This document shows positions 26,234 to 35,763 of a stretch of DNA of 64,000 nucleotides, piece after piece (positions within the stretch are counted from its first letter, which is position 1; the number at the start of each line of letters is the position of its first letter). The notes beneath the pieces are model-generated. The model was given only the letters and a program-made list of their open reading frames with translations, did no database searches and was not told the origin of the DNA. Where the stretch lies: NCBI RefSeq assembly GCF_021172165.1, contig NZ_CP089096.1, positions 2,046,001-2,110,000 on the forward strand. The letters are read 5' to 3'. Both the position numbers and the translations under genes were made by a program. The stretch is from Flavobacterium channae (GTDB lineage: Bacteria; Bacteroidota; Bacteroidia; Flavobacteriales; Flavobacteriaceae).

Positions 26234-26792
26234 ATTTTATTCCATCCACCGCCTTCACACCCTCCAAAAAATCAATACTTTTCACTTCTTCAAAAAAGTC
26301 GATTTCGGTTTCGTGTGGTAAAAAATCGGAGATGATACGCACGATAAAATCTTGTGGCTTTTTCAAATATTTAAACGTATAATCTTCCATATTTACAACC
26401 GTTTTTTCGGCTAAATCGGTTGTTCTTACAAACTTATCAGAAGTTAGAGAAGACAAACAAGGTAAGTTGAGTTTTGGTGCTTCGGTAATGATGGGTTTTC
26501 CGTTTTCAAACAAACCACCTTCGTAACCATATAGCGAAGCATTGGTAATTTCTATTGGTTTTCCTAACTGCAAATATTCTGGCAAATGACTCGCTTTTCC
26601 AACTACAGCAGCAAAACCCATTAAAACGCAAACATCATGTGCTGGCAAATGCATCATCGCTTTAGCTGTACTTTCACGACCAATTCCAGATACAATTACT
26701 TCGTAAGTATGATTCAAATTTGGAATTCGAGCCAAAGCGTTTAGGACTTTTTCACGCTCAATTTCCATCGGTGTTAGAATTATTATGTTCAA
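26232..26792 (-). CDS. Nucleoside phosphorylase/nucleosidase-fold protein
   Basis: The 186-residue protein resembles a shortened phosphorylase-fold (PNP_UDP_1) enzyme: an N-terminal strand MNIIILTPMEIERE, a VIVSGIGRESTAKAM turn like the phosphate-site GxG region of 5'-methylthioadenosine nucleosidase, then MGFAAVVGK and a VNMEDYTF segment corresponding to the ME(S/D) ribose-binding motif. It is about 40 residues shorter than typical MTAN or futalosine hydrolase enzymes. Substrate is not clear; an S-adenosylhomocysteine-type nucleoside is one option. It is convergent with the restriction endonuclease gene and divergent from the aminotransferase. Confidence 0.65.
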   Translation of the reverse strand: MNIIILTPMEIEREKVLNALARIPNLNHTYEVIVSGIGRESTAKAMMHLPAHDVCVLMGFAAVVGKASHLPEYLQLGKPIEITNASLYGYEGGLFENGKPIITEAPKLNLPCLSSLTSDKFVRTTDLAEKTVVNMEDYTFKYLKKPQDFIVRIISDFLPHETEIDFFEEVKSIDFLEGVKAVDGIK

Positions 26793-26854
26793 AATCTCAG
26801 AATTAAATCACAAAATAAAGTAATTTGAAGAAATTAGAACGTGTATATTTTTTA

Positions 26855-26862
26855 TATTTTTG
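26855..26862 (+). promoter_or_regulatory. -7 promoter box abutting the aminotransferase start
   Basis: TATTTTTG matches the consensus exactly and is followed after four bases by the ATG at 26867, so the transcript may be leaderless. Confidence 0.6.
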
Positions 26863-26866
26863 CTTC

Positions 26867-27994
26867 ATGTCAAAATTACCCAACATCACCACTAGTATAT
26901 TCTCTGTAATGTCGCAATTAGCGAACGAACACGGAGCAATTAATTTATCGCAAGGTTTTCCAAATTTCCCAGAAGACGAACGTTTATTACAAATTTCGGA
27001 GCGCTTAATTCGTTCGAATATTCATCAGTATACGCCTATGGCAGGTTTACCTTCTTTGTTGGAAAAAATTGCAAATCAAACGTTGCAACAATACAACCGA
27101 AAAGTCAATACAGCGACTGAAATGTTGATTACAGCTGGAGCGACACAAGGTGTATTTACTGCGATTAATACGTTTGTAAATCAAGGTGATGAAGTGTTGA
27201 TTTTAGACCCTAGTTATGACAGTTACGAACCTTCGGTTTTAGTAGCTGGTGGAAAACCTGTTCGTGTTTCATTGAATTTAGATTACACGCCTAATTTCAA
27301 TAAAATTGAAGCTGCGATTACGTCAAAAACCAAAATGATTGTGGTGAATAATCCGCACAATCCTACGGGTAGAATTTGGACAGAAAGTGATTTTGAAGCT
27401 TTAGAAACGATATTAGAAAAACATCCTGAAATTTTAATTTTAGGTGATGAAGTATACGAATACATTACGTTTACACAACCGCATATTTCCTTCAATACTA
27501 GAGAAAAATTAAAACACAGAACCGTTATTGCTTCTTCTTTTGGAAAATCGTTACACGTTACCGGTTGGAAAGTGGGTTATTTAATTGCTCCTGAAAATTT
27601 AATGTACGAAATGAAAAAAGTACATCAGTTTTTAGTGTTCAGTGTGAACAGTTTTTCACAACATGCCATTTCGGAATATATGGATGTGGTCGATTTTAGT
27701 GAAGTTTCGAAAATGTACCAACGCAAACGTGATTTGTTTCAAGGACTTATAAAAAATAGTCGTTTTGAATTGATGCCTTGTGATGGAACGTATTTTCAGG
27801 TTGTGAATTACAATGCAATTTCAAAAGAAAATGATGTGGATTTTGCAAGAAAATTGATCATTGAAAATGGCGTTGCCGCTATTCCAATTTCAGTTTTTTA
27901 TGAAGATGTAACCGACAAACACATGTTGCGATTTTGTTTTGCCAAAACAGATGAAACGTTGATTGCTGCAGCGGAAAAATTGTGTTCAATTTAA
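26867..27994 (+). CDS. Methionine aminotransferase (YbdL-like, PLP-dependent)
   Basis: The enzyme transaminates methionine and related amino acids. From ATG 26867 it is 375 residues, with class I aminotransferase features: INLSQGFPNFPED (near residue 22), GATQGVFTAI (near 90), NNPHNPTGRIW (near 158), GDEVYEYI (near 193) and the PLP-lysine in SSFGKSLHVTGWKVGY (near 220). The start at 26867 is preferred over a TTG 42 bases upstream, because the -7 box sits in between. This type is part of methionine salvage or ketobutyrate formation in related bacteria. It stands alone, divergent from the phosphorylase-fold gene. Confidence 0.92.
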   Translation: MSKLPNITTSIFSVMSQLANEHGAINLSQGFPNFPEDERLLQISERLIRSNIHQYTPMAGLPSLLEKIANQTLQQYNRKVNTATEMLITAGATQGVFTAINTFVNQGDEVLILDPSYDSYEPSVLVAGGKPVRVSLNLDYTPNFNKIEAAITSKTKMIVVNNPHNPTGRIWTESDFEALETILEKHPEILILGDEVYEYITFTQPHISFNTREKLKHRTVIASSFGKSLHVTGWKVGYLIAPENLMYEMKKVHQFLVFSVNSFSQHAISEYMDVVDFSEVSKMYQRKRDLFQGLIKNSRFELMPCDGTYFQVVNYNAISKENDVDFARKLIIENGVAAIPISVFYEDVTDKHMLRFCFAKTDETLIAAAEKLCSI

Positions 27995-28186
27995 AATTGA
28001 TAATTTTTCTTACTCATAAAATTGATATTTGACCTAAACAAGACCTATACAGGATAACTTTCTAATCTTTGGAACAACTAATAAAACCAACTAGTGTAAT
28101 GTTAATTCCCTCTAGATTATTTGTATAGTTTTTATTACAGAACCTCTATTCTAACTTTCAAAAAAATGTTCTAATTTTAAAAGATT

Positions 28187-30622
28187 ATGAATATCCAAAA
28201 AAAGATGTTGCTAAAAATAAAGGAATTTTACTTTTTTACTTTTTTGTTTTTTTATTCTATCCTTTCATTTGGACAGTTGGGATTTTGTTCTGGCAGTAAA
28301 GGTGCACCAATTTTTTTAGAAAACTTTGGAAGTGGCAATAATTACGGTCCTGCGTTACCTGTTGGCGTTACCAATTATACTTATGTGAATTCAGGATTTC
28401 CAGATGATGGACAATACACTTTGTACAATAGAACCAATTTAATTCCTAATACTATCAATTGGCATTTTTCACTTGATAGAACTCCTGATAATGAACCAGA
28501 TGGAATTAACGGAAAATGTCTAATTGTAAACGCAAGTAACACTCCTGGACAATTTTATAGAAGAACTGTTACAGGATTATGTAGTAACACTCGTTTCGAA
28601 TTCTCTGCTTGGCTTTTAAATATCTACAATGCAGCTTCTGGAGCATGTCCAGGCTCTGGAATTCCAATCAATGTTACTTTCGAAATTTGGGATGAAACTG
28701 ACACCACTTTATTACGTTCGGGAAATACTGGCAATATTGCAGGAACATCAACTCCAATTTGGAATCAGTTCGGTTTAGTATTTACGATGCCAGCTGGTCA
28801 AACTTCTGTAATCTTAAAAATGCGAAATAATGGCGGTGGTGGCTGTGGAAACGATTTAGCCATTGATGACATTATGTTTAGAGCCTGTGGCGAAAATAGT
28901 ATAATTAATAATACTACATCATCTGGAAACACTATGACTATCTGTCAAAACTCAAGTGTTACTAATCCTAATTTACAAGTTGTTACTACGGGAGCCATAT
29001 CGCATGTTTACCAATGGCAACAAAGTAGCGACAATGTGAATTTTAATGATATACCAGGCGAAAACAGTGCAAATTATACGATTCCAAATATAACATCTAC
29101 TACCTATTATCGTGTAAAAGTAGCACAAGATATTGCCAATTTAAATAATCCGTTCTGTTCTACTTTTTCAGATGTTTATAGTGTTATTTTTATTCCGTTA
29201 CCTAATGCACCTACTTCAAATGGTGACCAACGTTTTTGCACAAATCAAGCAACAAGTTTAAGTGTAAGTGTTTTGCCTGGAGAGAGTGTCAACTGGTATG
29301 ATAGTCCTGTAAATGGAACTCTTTTATTAGCAAATTCAACCTCTTTTACACCATCTACAATAGGAACCTATTACGCAGAAACAATTACTACTACAAGTGG
29401 ATGTATTAGTAATACAAGAACAGCCGTTTCATTATTACAACCAATTACAGTTTCCGCTTCAGGTTCAATGAGTATCTGTACCAATACAAGTACGAATATT
29501 TCTCTAATTTCTTCCGATACAAATGCAACTTTAAATTGGACGGCAACTTCTTCAGATGTTACTGGATTTTCAAATGGTTCGGGAACAAATATTAATCAAA
29601 CATTACAATATAATGGAACTACTTCCGGAACTGTAACTTACACTGTAACACCAATTTTAAATGGTTGTGAAGGAAATCCAGAAACCATTATAGTAACTGT
29701 AACTCCTTTAACCACAATTACATTAATTTTTCAGAATATTACTACTTCATATTGTTTAAATGCAACACCTGAAGTACTGCCTTTAATGTCTTCGAATACC
29801 ACTCCAATTTCTGGAATTTGGAATCCTTCCACAATTGACACAAGCATCTCTGGAACCACTACCTATACATTTACACCACAAACTGGAACCTGTGAAAATA
29901 TTCTTCCATTTCAAATAAATATTACGGTTGGAAACGATTTTACACCAGATTTTGAAGATGTAATAACATTTTGTTCAGGTGAAAATCCACCAATCTTACC
30001 AAATACATCACCAAATGGCATAACAGGAACTTGGTCGCCATCGGTTATTGACAATTTAACTTCTGGAAGTTATACTTTTACACCAAACCTAGGTTCATGT
30101 GCAAACTCCCAAACAATAAATACAATTGTTTTGGAATCAGCACTCAATGATTTTGACTATTCTATAACTGGTGCTTTTACAGAAAATCAAATAATAACAA
30201 TTAATGCAAATCCACCAGGCAACTATTATTACCAATTAGATAATGGAAATCTTCAAGAAAGTAATGTTTTTGAAAATGTAAGTGCTGGTAATCATATTAT
30301 ATCCGTAATGGATCAGAACGGATGTGGTAATATTTTATTTGAAGAAGTATTTGTAATTAATTCTCCTAACTATTTTACTCCTAACAACGATGGAGTTAAT
30401 GATTTTTGGATGATAGCGGGAATAGATATTTATGAAAAATGGAAAATTTCAATTTTTGATAGATTTGGAAAACTTATTACACAACTAAATCCATCAAATT
30501 CTGCATGGGATGGGACATTAAATGGTCATAAATTACCTTCTACGGATTACTGGTTTTTGATTGAATATCAGGATAATGGAATTGACAAATCATATCGATC
30601 AAATTTTAGTTTAATTCGCTAG
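28187..30622 (+). CDS. Secreted T9SS type B protein (gliding motility-associated C-terminal domain)
   Basis: This 811-residue surface protein has a signal peptide (hydrophobic FYFFTFLFFYSILSFGQ ending near residue 31). A jellyroll-like N-terminal domain (about 40-235) contains FEFSAWLLNIYN and an acidic NDLAIDDIMF metal- or carbohydrate-site-like segment. Repeated Ig-like or PKD-like strand-rich domains follow (about 240-700) with Cys-rich starts such as VTICQNSSV. The C-terminus is a type B T9SS signal (NYFTPNNDGVNDFW, then KISIFDRFGK, WDG...LPSTDYWF, and S-rich end), used by the type IX system to export and anchor proteins. Ligand unknown. Confidence 0.9.
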   Translation: MNIQKKMLLKIKEFYFFTFLFFYSILSFGQLGFCSGSKGAPIFLENFGSGNNYGPALPVGVTNYTYVNSGFPDDGQYTLYNRTNLIPNTINWHFSLDRTPDNEPDGINGKCLIVNASNTPGQFYRRTVTGLCSNTRFEFSAWLLNIYNAASGACPGSGIPINVTFEIWDETDTTLLRSGNTGNIAGTSTPIWNQFGLVFTMPAGQTSVILKMRNNGGGGCGNDLAIDDIMFRACGENSIINNTTSSGNTMTICQNSSVTNPNLQVVTTGAISHVYQWQQSSDNVNFNDIPGENSANYTIPNITSTTYYRVKVAQDIANLNNPFCSTFSDVYSVIFIPLPNAPTSNGDQRFCTNQATSLSVSVLPGESVNWYDSPVNGTLLLANSTSFTPSTIGTYYAETITTTSGCISNTRTAVSLLQPITVSASGSMSICTNTSTNISLISSDTNATLNWTATSSDVTGFSNGSGTNINQTLQYNGTTSGTVTYTVTPILNGCEGNPETIIVTVTPLTTITLIFQNITTSYCLNATPEVLPLMSSNTTPISGIWNPSTIDTSISGTTTYTFTPQTGTCENILPFQINITVGNDFTPDFEDVITFCSGENPPILPNTSPNGITGTWSPSVIDNLTSGSYTFTPNLGSCANSQTINTIVLESALNDFDYSITGAFTENQIITINANPPGNYYYQLDNGNLQESNVFENVSAGNHIISVMDQNGCGNILFEEVFVINSPNYFTPNNDGVNDFWMIAGIDIYEKWKISIFDRFGKLITQLNPSNSAWDGTLNGHKLPSTDYWFLIEYQDNGIDKSYRSNFSLIR

Positions 30623-30777
30623 AAAAAGGAGAAAAATACAGTAATTACAATTATTTTAAACCACTATTTATCACACTGTAAATCAGTTACGTTAGACTTT
30701 AACCCATTGTTAACAAAATTGGCTTGAAAAAACCATAAATAATTGTATTTTTACCACTTAAAATTTTTAACTGTCAA

Positions 30778-31542
30778 ATGGGTAAAATCATTGCAATTGC
30801 CAATCAAAAAGGTGGTGTTGGAAAAACAACAACCTCTGTTAACTTAGCTGCGTCTCTTGGTGTTTTAGAAAAAAAAGTACTTTTAATTGATGCCGACCCT
30901 CAAGCAAATGCTAGTTCGGGTTTAGGTATTGATGTAGAAAGTGTTGAAATTGGTTCATATCAAGTTCTAGAACATAGTGCTACTCCAGATGAAGCAACTG
31001 TTTCTTGTTCGGCACCAAATGTTTCGGTGATTCCAGCTCATATCGACTTGGTGGCAATCGAAATTGAATTAGTAGATAAAGAAAATCGTGAGTACATGCT
31101 GAAAAAAGCATTGGAAAGTGTAAAAGATAAATACGATTACATTTTAATCGACTGTGCTCCTTCTTTAGGATTATTAACATTGAATGCTTTAACAGCTGCA
31201 GATAGTGTTGTAATTCCGATTCAATGCGAATATTTTGCATTAGAAGGATTAGGCAAATTATTAAACACAATCAAAAGTGTGCAAAAAATCCACAATCCTA
31301 ATTTAGATATTGAAGGATTGTTGTTAACAATGTACGATTCGCGTTTACGTTTATCAAATCAAGTTGTAGAAGAAGTACAAAAACACTTTAACGATATGGT
31401 GTTTGAAACTGTAATTCAAAGAAATATTAAACTAAGTGAAGCGCCAAGTTTTGGAGAAAGCATCATTAATTATGACGCTACAAGTAAAGGAGCTGCAAAT
31501 TATTTGAACTTAGCTGAAGAAATTATTAAGAAAAATCAATAA
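30778..31542 (+). CDS. parA: Chromosome partitioning ATPase ParA (Soj)
   Basis: ParA is the ATPase that segregates origin regions with ParB. The 254-residue protein has the deviant Walker A KGGVGKTT (residues 11-18), LLIDADPQANASS (near 36), the ILIDCAPSLGLLT motif (near 121) and the PIQCEYFALEGL region (near 147). The parB gene starts 10 bases later. No parS site was noticed nearby. Confidence 0.96.
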   Translation: MGKIIAIANQKGGVGKTTTSVNLAASLGVLEKKVLLIDADPQANASSGLGIDVESVEIGSYQVLEHSATPDEATVSCSAPNVSVIPAHIDLVAIEIELVDKENREYMLKKALESVKDKYDYILIDCAPSLGLLTLNALTAADSVVIPIQCEYFALEGLGKLLNTIKSVQKIHNPNLDIEGLLLTMYDSRLRLSNQVVEEVQKHFNDMVFETVIQRNIKLSEAPSFGESIINYDATSKGAANYLNLAEEIIKKNQ

Positions 31543-31551
31543 TAAAGGAAG

Positions 31552-32451
31552 ATGACAAAAGCGGTAAAAAAACAAGCCTTAGGAAGAGGATTATCGGCTT
31601 TATTGAAAGATCCGGAAAACGATATTAAATCGGTAGAGGATAAAAACGCAGATAAAGTAGTAGGAAATATTATTGAATTAGATATTGAATCGATTGAGAT
31701 TAATCCGTTTCAACCGAGAACCAATTTCAATGAAGAAACATTACAAGAATTAGCCAAATCGATTAAAGAATTGGGCGTAATTCAACCTATTACTGTCCGA
31801 AAATTAGACTTTAATAAATTCCAATTAATTTCTGGAGAGCGTCGTTTACGAGCTTCAAAATCTATTGGTTTAAAAACAATACCAGCTTACATCCGATTAG
31901 CAAACGATAACGAATCGCTAGTTATGGCATTAGTTGAAAACATTCAACGTCATGACTTAGATCCTATCGAGGTTGCAATTTCGTATCAACGATTAATTGA
32001 TGAAATCAATTTAACTCAAGAAGAATTGAGTGAACGTGTAGGAAAAAAACGTTCTACAATTACCAACTATTTACGTTTATTGAAATTAGACCCAATCATT
32101 CAAACAGGAATGCGTGACGGTTTTATTTCAATGGGTCATGGTAGAGCTTTAATTAATATTGAAAATCAAGACGTTCAAAGCGATATTTACCATAAAGTAG
32201 TTACTCAAAATCTTTCGGTAAGAGAAACAGAAGCTTTAGTTAAAAATTATCAAGATAGTTTAAAACCAAAAACAGGAAAACCTGCAAAAGGAAATTCATT
32301 TGACATTAACGAAGACGAGAAAAAAGCATTTGCTAATTATTTCGGGACTAAAGTTGATGTAAAAGTGGCTGGAAATGGTAAAGGAAAAATTACGATTCCT
32401 TTTCATTCGGAAGAAGATTTTAATCGTATCTTAAAACTAATCAATTCTTAG
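31552..32451 (+). CDS. parB: Chromosome partitioning protein ParB
   Basis: ParB binds parS and uses CTP to spread along DNA. The 299-residue protein starts with the conserved KQALGRGLSALLKD, then the CTPase/ParB box (INPFQPRTNFNEETLQELAKSI, near residue 56-77, and ISGERRLRASK near 94), an HTH domain (LTQEELSERVGKKRSTITNYLRLL, near 157-180) and a C-terminal dimer domain. The stop codon overlaps the GTG start of the DUF5683 gene by one base. Confidence 0.96.
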   Translation: MTKAVKKQALGRGLSALLKDPENDIKSVEDKNADKVVGNIIELDIESIEINPFQPRTNFNEETLQELAKSIKELGVIQPITVRKLDFNKFQLISGERRLRASKSIGLKTIPAYIRLANDNESLVMALVENIQRHDLDPIEVAISYQRLIDEINLTQEELSERVGKKRSTITNYLRLLKLDPIIQTGMRDGFISMGHGRALINIENQDVQSDIYHKVVTQNLSVRETEALVKNYQDSLKPKTGKPAKGNSFDINEDEKKAFANYFGTKVDVKVAGNGKGKITIPFHSEEDFNRILKLINS

Positions 32452-33011
32452 TGAAAGTTCTCCGTTACATATTTATTCTTACGTGTCTTTTTTTGAGTAC
32501 TCAAATGAATGCACAAAAAGAATTATCGATGCATACAGCTGACACTGTAAAAGTTGTTATCGATCCGAATCGCCCAGCAAGAGCAGCTTTTTATTCGGCT
32601 CTTTTACCTGGACTTGGGCAAGCATACAATAAAAAGTATTGGAAAATCCCTCTGGTATATGCTGGATTAGGTGCTGGAATTTATTATTATACTTTTAATC
32701 AAAATAAATACCATGAATATCGCGACGAGTATAAAAGAAGATTAGACGGAACATCTAATCCTAATCATCCTATTTACGGAACTTTAGACAATGACCGATT
32801 AATTCGTGCTCAAAAATTTCACCAAAGAAATAGAGATTTATCAGCATTAATAACTGCTGGAATTTACATACTTAACATTGTAGACGCTAACATTGACGCA
32901 CACTTAATGCAATTCAATGTTAATGATAATCTTTCAATAAAACCAGACATGAATCAAAATCAAATAGATTACAGATTCAATTATGGGATGACACTAACTT
33001 ATAGTTTTTAA
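32451..33011 (+). CDS. DUF5683 membrane protein
   Basis: The 186-residue protein has a signal peptide (to about residue 23) and the DUF5683 core: RAAFYSALLPGLGQAYNKKYWKIPLVYAGLGAGIYYY (split over residues 42-80; two-helix region), a basic amphipathic EYKRRLDG segment and a second hydrophobic span near residue 125. It starts with GTG at 32451, overlapping the parB stop, so it is coupled to parB. Function unknown; flavobacteria as I recall place it between parB and dapB. Confidence 0.85.
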   Translation: MKVLRYIFILTCLFLSTQMNAQKELSMHTADTVKVVIDPNRPARAAFYSALLPGLGQAYNKKYWKIPLVYAGLGAGIYYYTFNQNKYHEYRDEYKRRLDGTSNPNHPIYGTLDNDRLIRAQKFHQRNRDLSALITAGIYILNIVDANIDAHLMQFNVNDNLSIKPDMNQNQIDYRFNYGMTLTYSF

Positions 33012-33055
33012 CAAAATATTAGGTAACAATCTAATCAACACTACTACTAACCAAC

Positions 33056-33757
33056 ATGAAAATTGCACTTTTAGGATACGGAAAAATGGGAAAAGTTATT
33101 GAAAGAATAGCTTTGGAGAGAGGACATGAAATTGTACTAAAAAAAGACCAAGATTCAACTTTCGATGGTTTATTATTAGCCGATGTTGCAATTGATTTTA
33201 GTGTTCCAGATAGTGCAGTTGCGAATATTTCAGAATGTTTAAACAACGGAATTCCTGTAATTTCAGGAACAACTGGTTGGTTAGCAAAATATCAAGCAAT
33301 GGTTGATTTATGCGAAGCTAAGAATGGAAGTTTTATTTATGGTTCTAATTTTAGTTTAGGAGTAAACATCTTTTTTGAACTAAATGAATATTTAGCTAAG
33401 ATGATGTCAAATTTGAAACAATATAAAGTTTCAATGGAAGAAATTCATCATACTCAAAAATTAGACGCTCCAAGTGGAACAGCAATTTCGTTAGCAGAAG
33501 GTGTTATCAAACATTCGGATTATGCAAATTGGACGTTAGAAACACCTATAAGTAACGAAATTCATATTGAGGCAAAACGTATTGAAAACGTTCCTGGAAC
33601 ACACAGTATCTTTTATGATAGCGAAGTTGACCAAATTGAAATCAAACACACAGCACACAGCAGAGAAGGTTTTGCTTTAGGAGCTGTAGTTGCTGCAGAA
33701 TGGATAGTTGGTAAAAAAGGGGTTTTCACAATGAAGGATGTTTTGGGGTTAAACTAA
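33056..33757 (+). CDS. dapB: 4-hydroxy-tetrahydrodipicolinate reductase
   Basis: DapB reduces the dihydrodipicolinate precursor in the lysine/diaminopimelate pathway. The 233-residue protein has a Rossmann start LLGYGKMGKVIE, a DVAIDFSVP segment, ISGTTGWL (near 79), the catalytic EEIHHTQKLDAPSGTA (near 128-143) and the C-terminal HTAHSREGFALGAV. Length is short compared with the 270-residue proteobacterial enzymes but usual for Bacteroidetes. Its stop is followed within a few bases by an octamer repeat array upstream of lepB. Confidence 0.95.
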   Translation: MKIALLGYGKMGKVIERIALERGHEIVLKKDQDSTFDGLLLADVAIDFSVPDSAVANISECLNNGIPVISGTTGWLAKYQAMVDLCEAKNGSFIYGSNFSLGVNIFFELNEYLAKMMSNLKQYKVSMEEIHHTQKLDAPSGTAISLAEGVIKHSDYANWTLETPISNEIHIEAKRIENVPGTHSIFYDSEVDQIEIKHTAHSREGFALGAVVAAEWIVGKKGVFTMKDVLGLN

Positions 33758-33763
33758 AACAAA

Positions 33764-33795
33764 CAATTATACAATTTAACAATTAAACGATATTA
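33764..33795 (+). repeat. Octamer array (CAATTWAA) upstream of lepB
   Basis: Four 8-nt units in perfect register (33764-33771, 33772-33779, 33780-33787, 33788-33795) fill the gap between dapB and lepB, ending three bases before the ATG. The same unit family, inverted, is found just after lepB (35354-35385). Confidence 0.75.
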
Positions 33796-33798
33796 AAA

Positions 33799-35358
33799 AT
33801 GGAAATATCAGGTTGGTTAATCTTTATCTTATTAGTTCAAGTAATACACGGAATTGGAACTTGGAAATTATATGAAAAAGCAGGCAGAAAAGCTTGGGAA
33901 GCTTTTGTTCCAGTTTACAACGGAATTGTATTAATGCAAATTATCAACCGTCCAAAATATTGGATTTTATTACTTTTTATTCCGGTTATCAATTTGTTTT
34001 TATTTCCAATTATTTGGATTGAAACCTTACGAACTTTTGGTAAAAAATCAACTTTAGATATGGTTTTAGGAGTGGTTACTCTTGGATTTTATATCGCATA
34101 TGTGAATTACACTCAAGAAACTACTTATTTTGCTAATCGTGATTTGAAAGCGCCAAACAAAACAATGGATACATTAGGTTCGCTTTCATTTGCTATTGTA
34201 GTAGCTACTTTGGTTCACACCTATTTCATTCAACCATACACAATTCCAACCTCATCGTTAGAAAAATCGTTGTTAGTTGGTGACTTTTTATTTGTAAGTA
34301 AATTCCATTACGGAGCTAGAACACCAATGACACCAATTGCCGCTCCAATGGTTCACGATACTTTACCAATCATTAAAACAAAATCATATTTAGCAAAACC
34401 TTCATTACCTTATTTTCGTTTTCCTGCATTACAAAAAATAGAACGTAATGACATTGTGGTTTTCAACTGGCCAGCAGATACCTTGTTTCACATGTACAAA
34501 GCGGCAGACAAAAGATATGATAAACCGATTGACAAAAAAACGAACTATGTAAAACGTTGCACGGCAATTCCTGGTGATAAAATAGAAATCAAAGATGGTA
34601 TTATTTTCATTAATGGAAAAGAATCAATTCTTCCGGAAAGAGCAAAACCGCAGTATTCATATAAAGTTGCTTGGGACGGAAAAACTCCTGTTGATTTAGA
34701 TTATATCAAAAAAGAACTAAACATCACAGATGCTTTTGGTCAAATTGCAAATGACACATTAGTTTTTAGTGCTTTACCACAATCCTCAGTAGATAGATTA
34801 AGAAATATTCCTGGATTAACTAAGGTAGAACGTATCATTCACAAAGGAACTGATAAGACTATTTTCCCAGGAACTATGGATTGGAATGTAGATAATTTAG
34901 GTCCAATTTACATTCCTGAGGCAGGAAAAACTGTAGAATTAAACAAAGAAACCTTACCATTTTACAAGAAAATCATCAGCGAATACGAAGGCAAAGATTT
35001 AAAAGTAAACGGAAATGAAATTAGAATTGATGGTAAAGTAGTAACATCATATACTTTTGACAAAGATTACTTTTGGATGATGGGAGACAACCGTCATAAC
35101 TCTTTAGATTCTCGTTATTGGGGATTTGTACCTGCTGATCATATTGTTGGTAAACCAATCTTCATTTGGATGAGTATCGATGGAATTAACGATGGCCTAA
35201 AAAACTGGAGAATTCGTTGGGACAGATTATTTACTACTGTTAGCGGAGACGGTCAACCAAAATCATATTTCCAATATTTCTTAATTGCATTAGCAGCTTA
35301 CCTTGGTTTTGATTACTTCAGAAAAAAGAAGAAAAAGAAAGAAGAAACTAATGTTTAA
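33799..35358 (+). CDS. lepB: Signal peptidase I with N-terminal membrane domain
   Basis: LepB removes signal peptides from exported proteins. The 519-residue protein, much longer than the usual 250-330, has an N-terminal domain with about three membrane helices (residues 4-100, DUF5684-like) and then the catalytic region after another helix (near 128-143): PTSSLEKSLLVGD with Ser153, and YVKRCTAIPGD with Lys252, separated by a 100-residue insertion. Another insertion precedes the box E motif MMGDNRHNSLDSRYWG (near 428). The C-terminus has a last membrane helix and a poly-lysine tail. It is flanked on both sides by octamer arrays; its stop lies in the downstream array. Confidence 0.93.
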   Translation: MEISGWLIFILLVQVIHGIGTWKLYEKAGRKAWEAFVPVYNGIVLMQIINRPKYWILLLFIPVINLFLFPIIWIETLRTFGKKSTLDMVLGVVTLGFYIAYVNYTQETTYFANRDLKAPNKTMDTLGSLSFAIVVATLVHTYFIQPYTIPTSSLEKSLLVGDFLFVSKFHYGARTPMTPIAAPMVHDTLPIIKTKSYLAKPSLPYFRFPALQKIERNDIVVFNWPADTLFHMYKAADKRYDKPIDKKTNYVKRCTAIPGDKIEIKDGIIFINGKESILPERAKPQYSYKVAWDGKTPVDLDYIKKELNITDAFGQIANDTLVFSALPQSSVDRLRNIPGLTKVERIIHKGTDKTIFPGTMDWNVDNLGPIYIPEAGKTVELNKETLPFYKKIISEYEGKDLKVNGNEIRIDGKVVTSYTFDKDYFWMMGDNRHNSLDSRYWGFVPADHIVGKPIFIWMSIDGINDGLKNWRIRWDRLFTTVSGDGQPKSYFQYFLIALAAYLGFDYFRKKKKKKEETNV

Positions 35359-35385
35359 TTGATTAAATGTTAAACTGTTTAATTG
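35354..35385 (-). repeat. Octamer array inverted, between lepB and the four-helix-bundle gene
   Basis: Four 8-nt units in register, read on the minus strand as CAATTAAA-type words (35378-35385, 35370-35377, 35362-35369, 35354-35361). The lepB stop codon (35356-35358) is inside the first unit. The array ends nine bases before the four-helix-bundle ATG. Confidence 0.75.
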
Positions 35386-35394
35386 TCAAAAGCA

Positions 35395-35763
35395 ATGCAT
35401 AAATTTTCATTTGAAAAATTAGATGTTTGGATTGAAGCCAAAGAATTAACAAAATCAATTTACAGCTTAACATTATCTTTTCCAGAAAGTGAAAAGTTTG
35501 GACTTGTTTCGCAATTAAGAAGAGCTTCGGTTTCAATTTGCTCAAATATAGCAGAAGGAACATCAAGAATATCGGATAAAGATAAAGCGCATTTTATTTC
35601 TATGTCATATAGTTCAACTATGGAAGTTTTAAACCAATTAATTCTTTCTTTCGAATTAAACTATATTAATGAATCTAGCTATCTAGACTGTAGAAATCAA
35701 ATAAACAGTATTACAAACAAATTGAATTCGTTAAGAAATTATATTCTAAAAAATAACAATTAA
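35395..35763 (+). CDS. Four-helix-bundle protein (23S rRNA IVS / Avd-like family)
   Basis: This 122-residue protein shows the family core near residues 44-60: LRRASVSICSNIAEGTSRIS, then KDKAHFISMSYSSTMEVLNQL, and heptad-like helices. It belongs to a different subgroup from the one at 48-413. I choose ATG 35395 (MHKFSFEKLDVW) over a TTG four codons upstream. It interrupts the lepB-wbqC pair, sits between inverted octamer arrays (35354-35385 and 35757-35820), and its own last codons and stop (NNN then TAA) are encoded by the downstream array. The function is unknown; it is not part of a diversity-generating retroelement here. Confidence 0.87.
   Translation: MHKFSFEKLDVWIEAKELTKSIYSLTLSFPESEKFGLVSQLRRASVSICSNIAEGTSRISDKDKAHFISMSYSSTMEVLNQLILSFELNYINESSYLDCRNQINSITNKLNSLRNYILKNNN

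Noticed and set aside
30623..33055. parS site near parA-parB
   Set aside because: No 16-bp parS palindrome of the usual TGTTNCACGTGGAACA type was noticed in this region.
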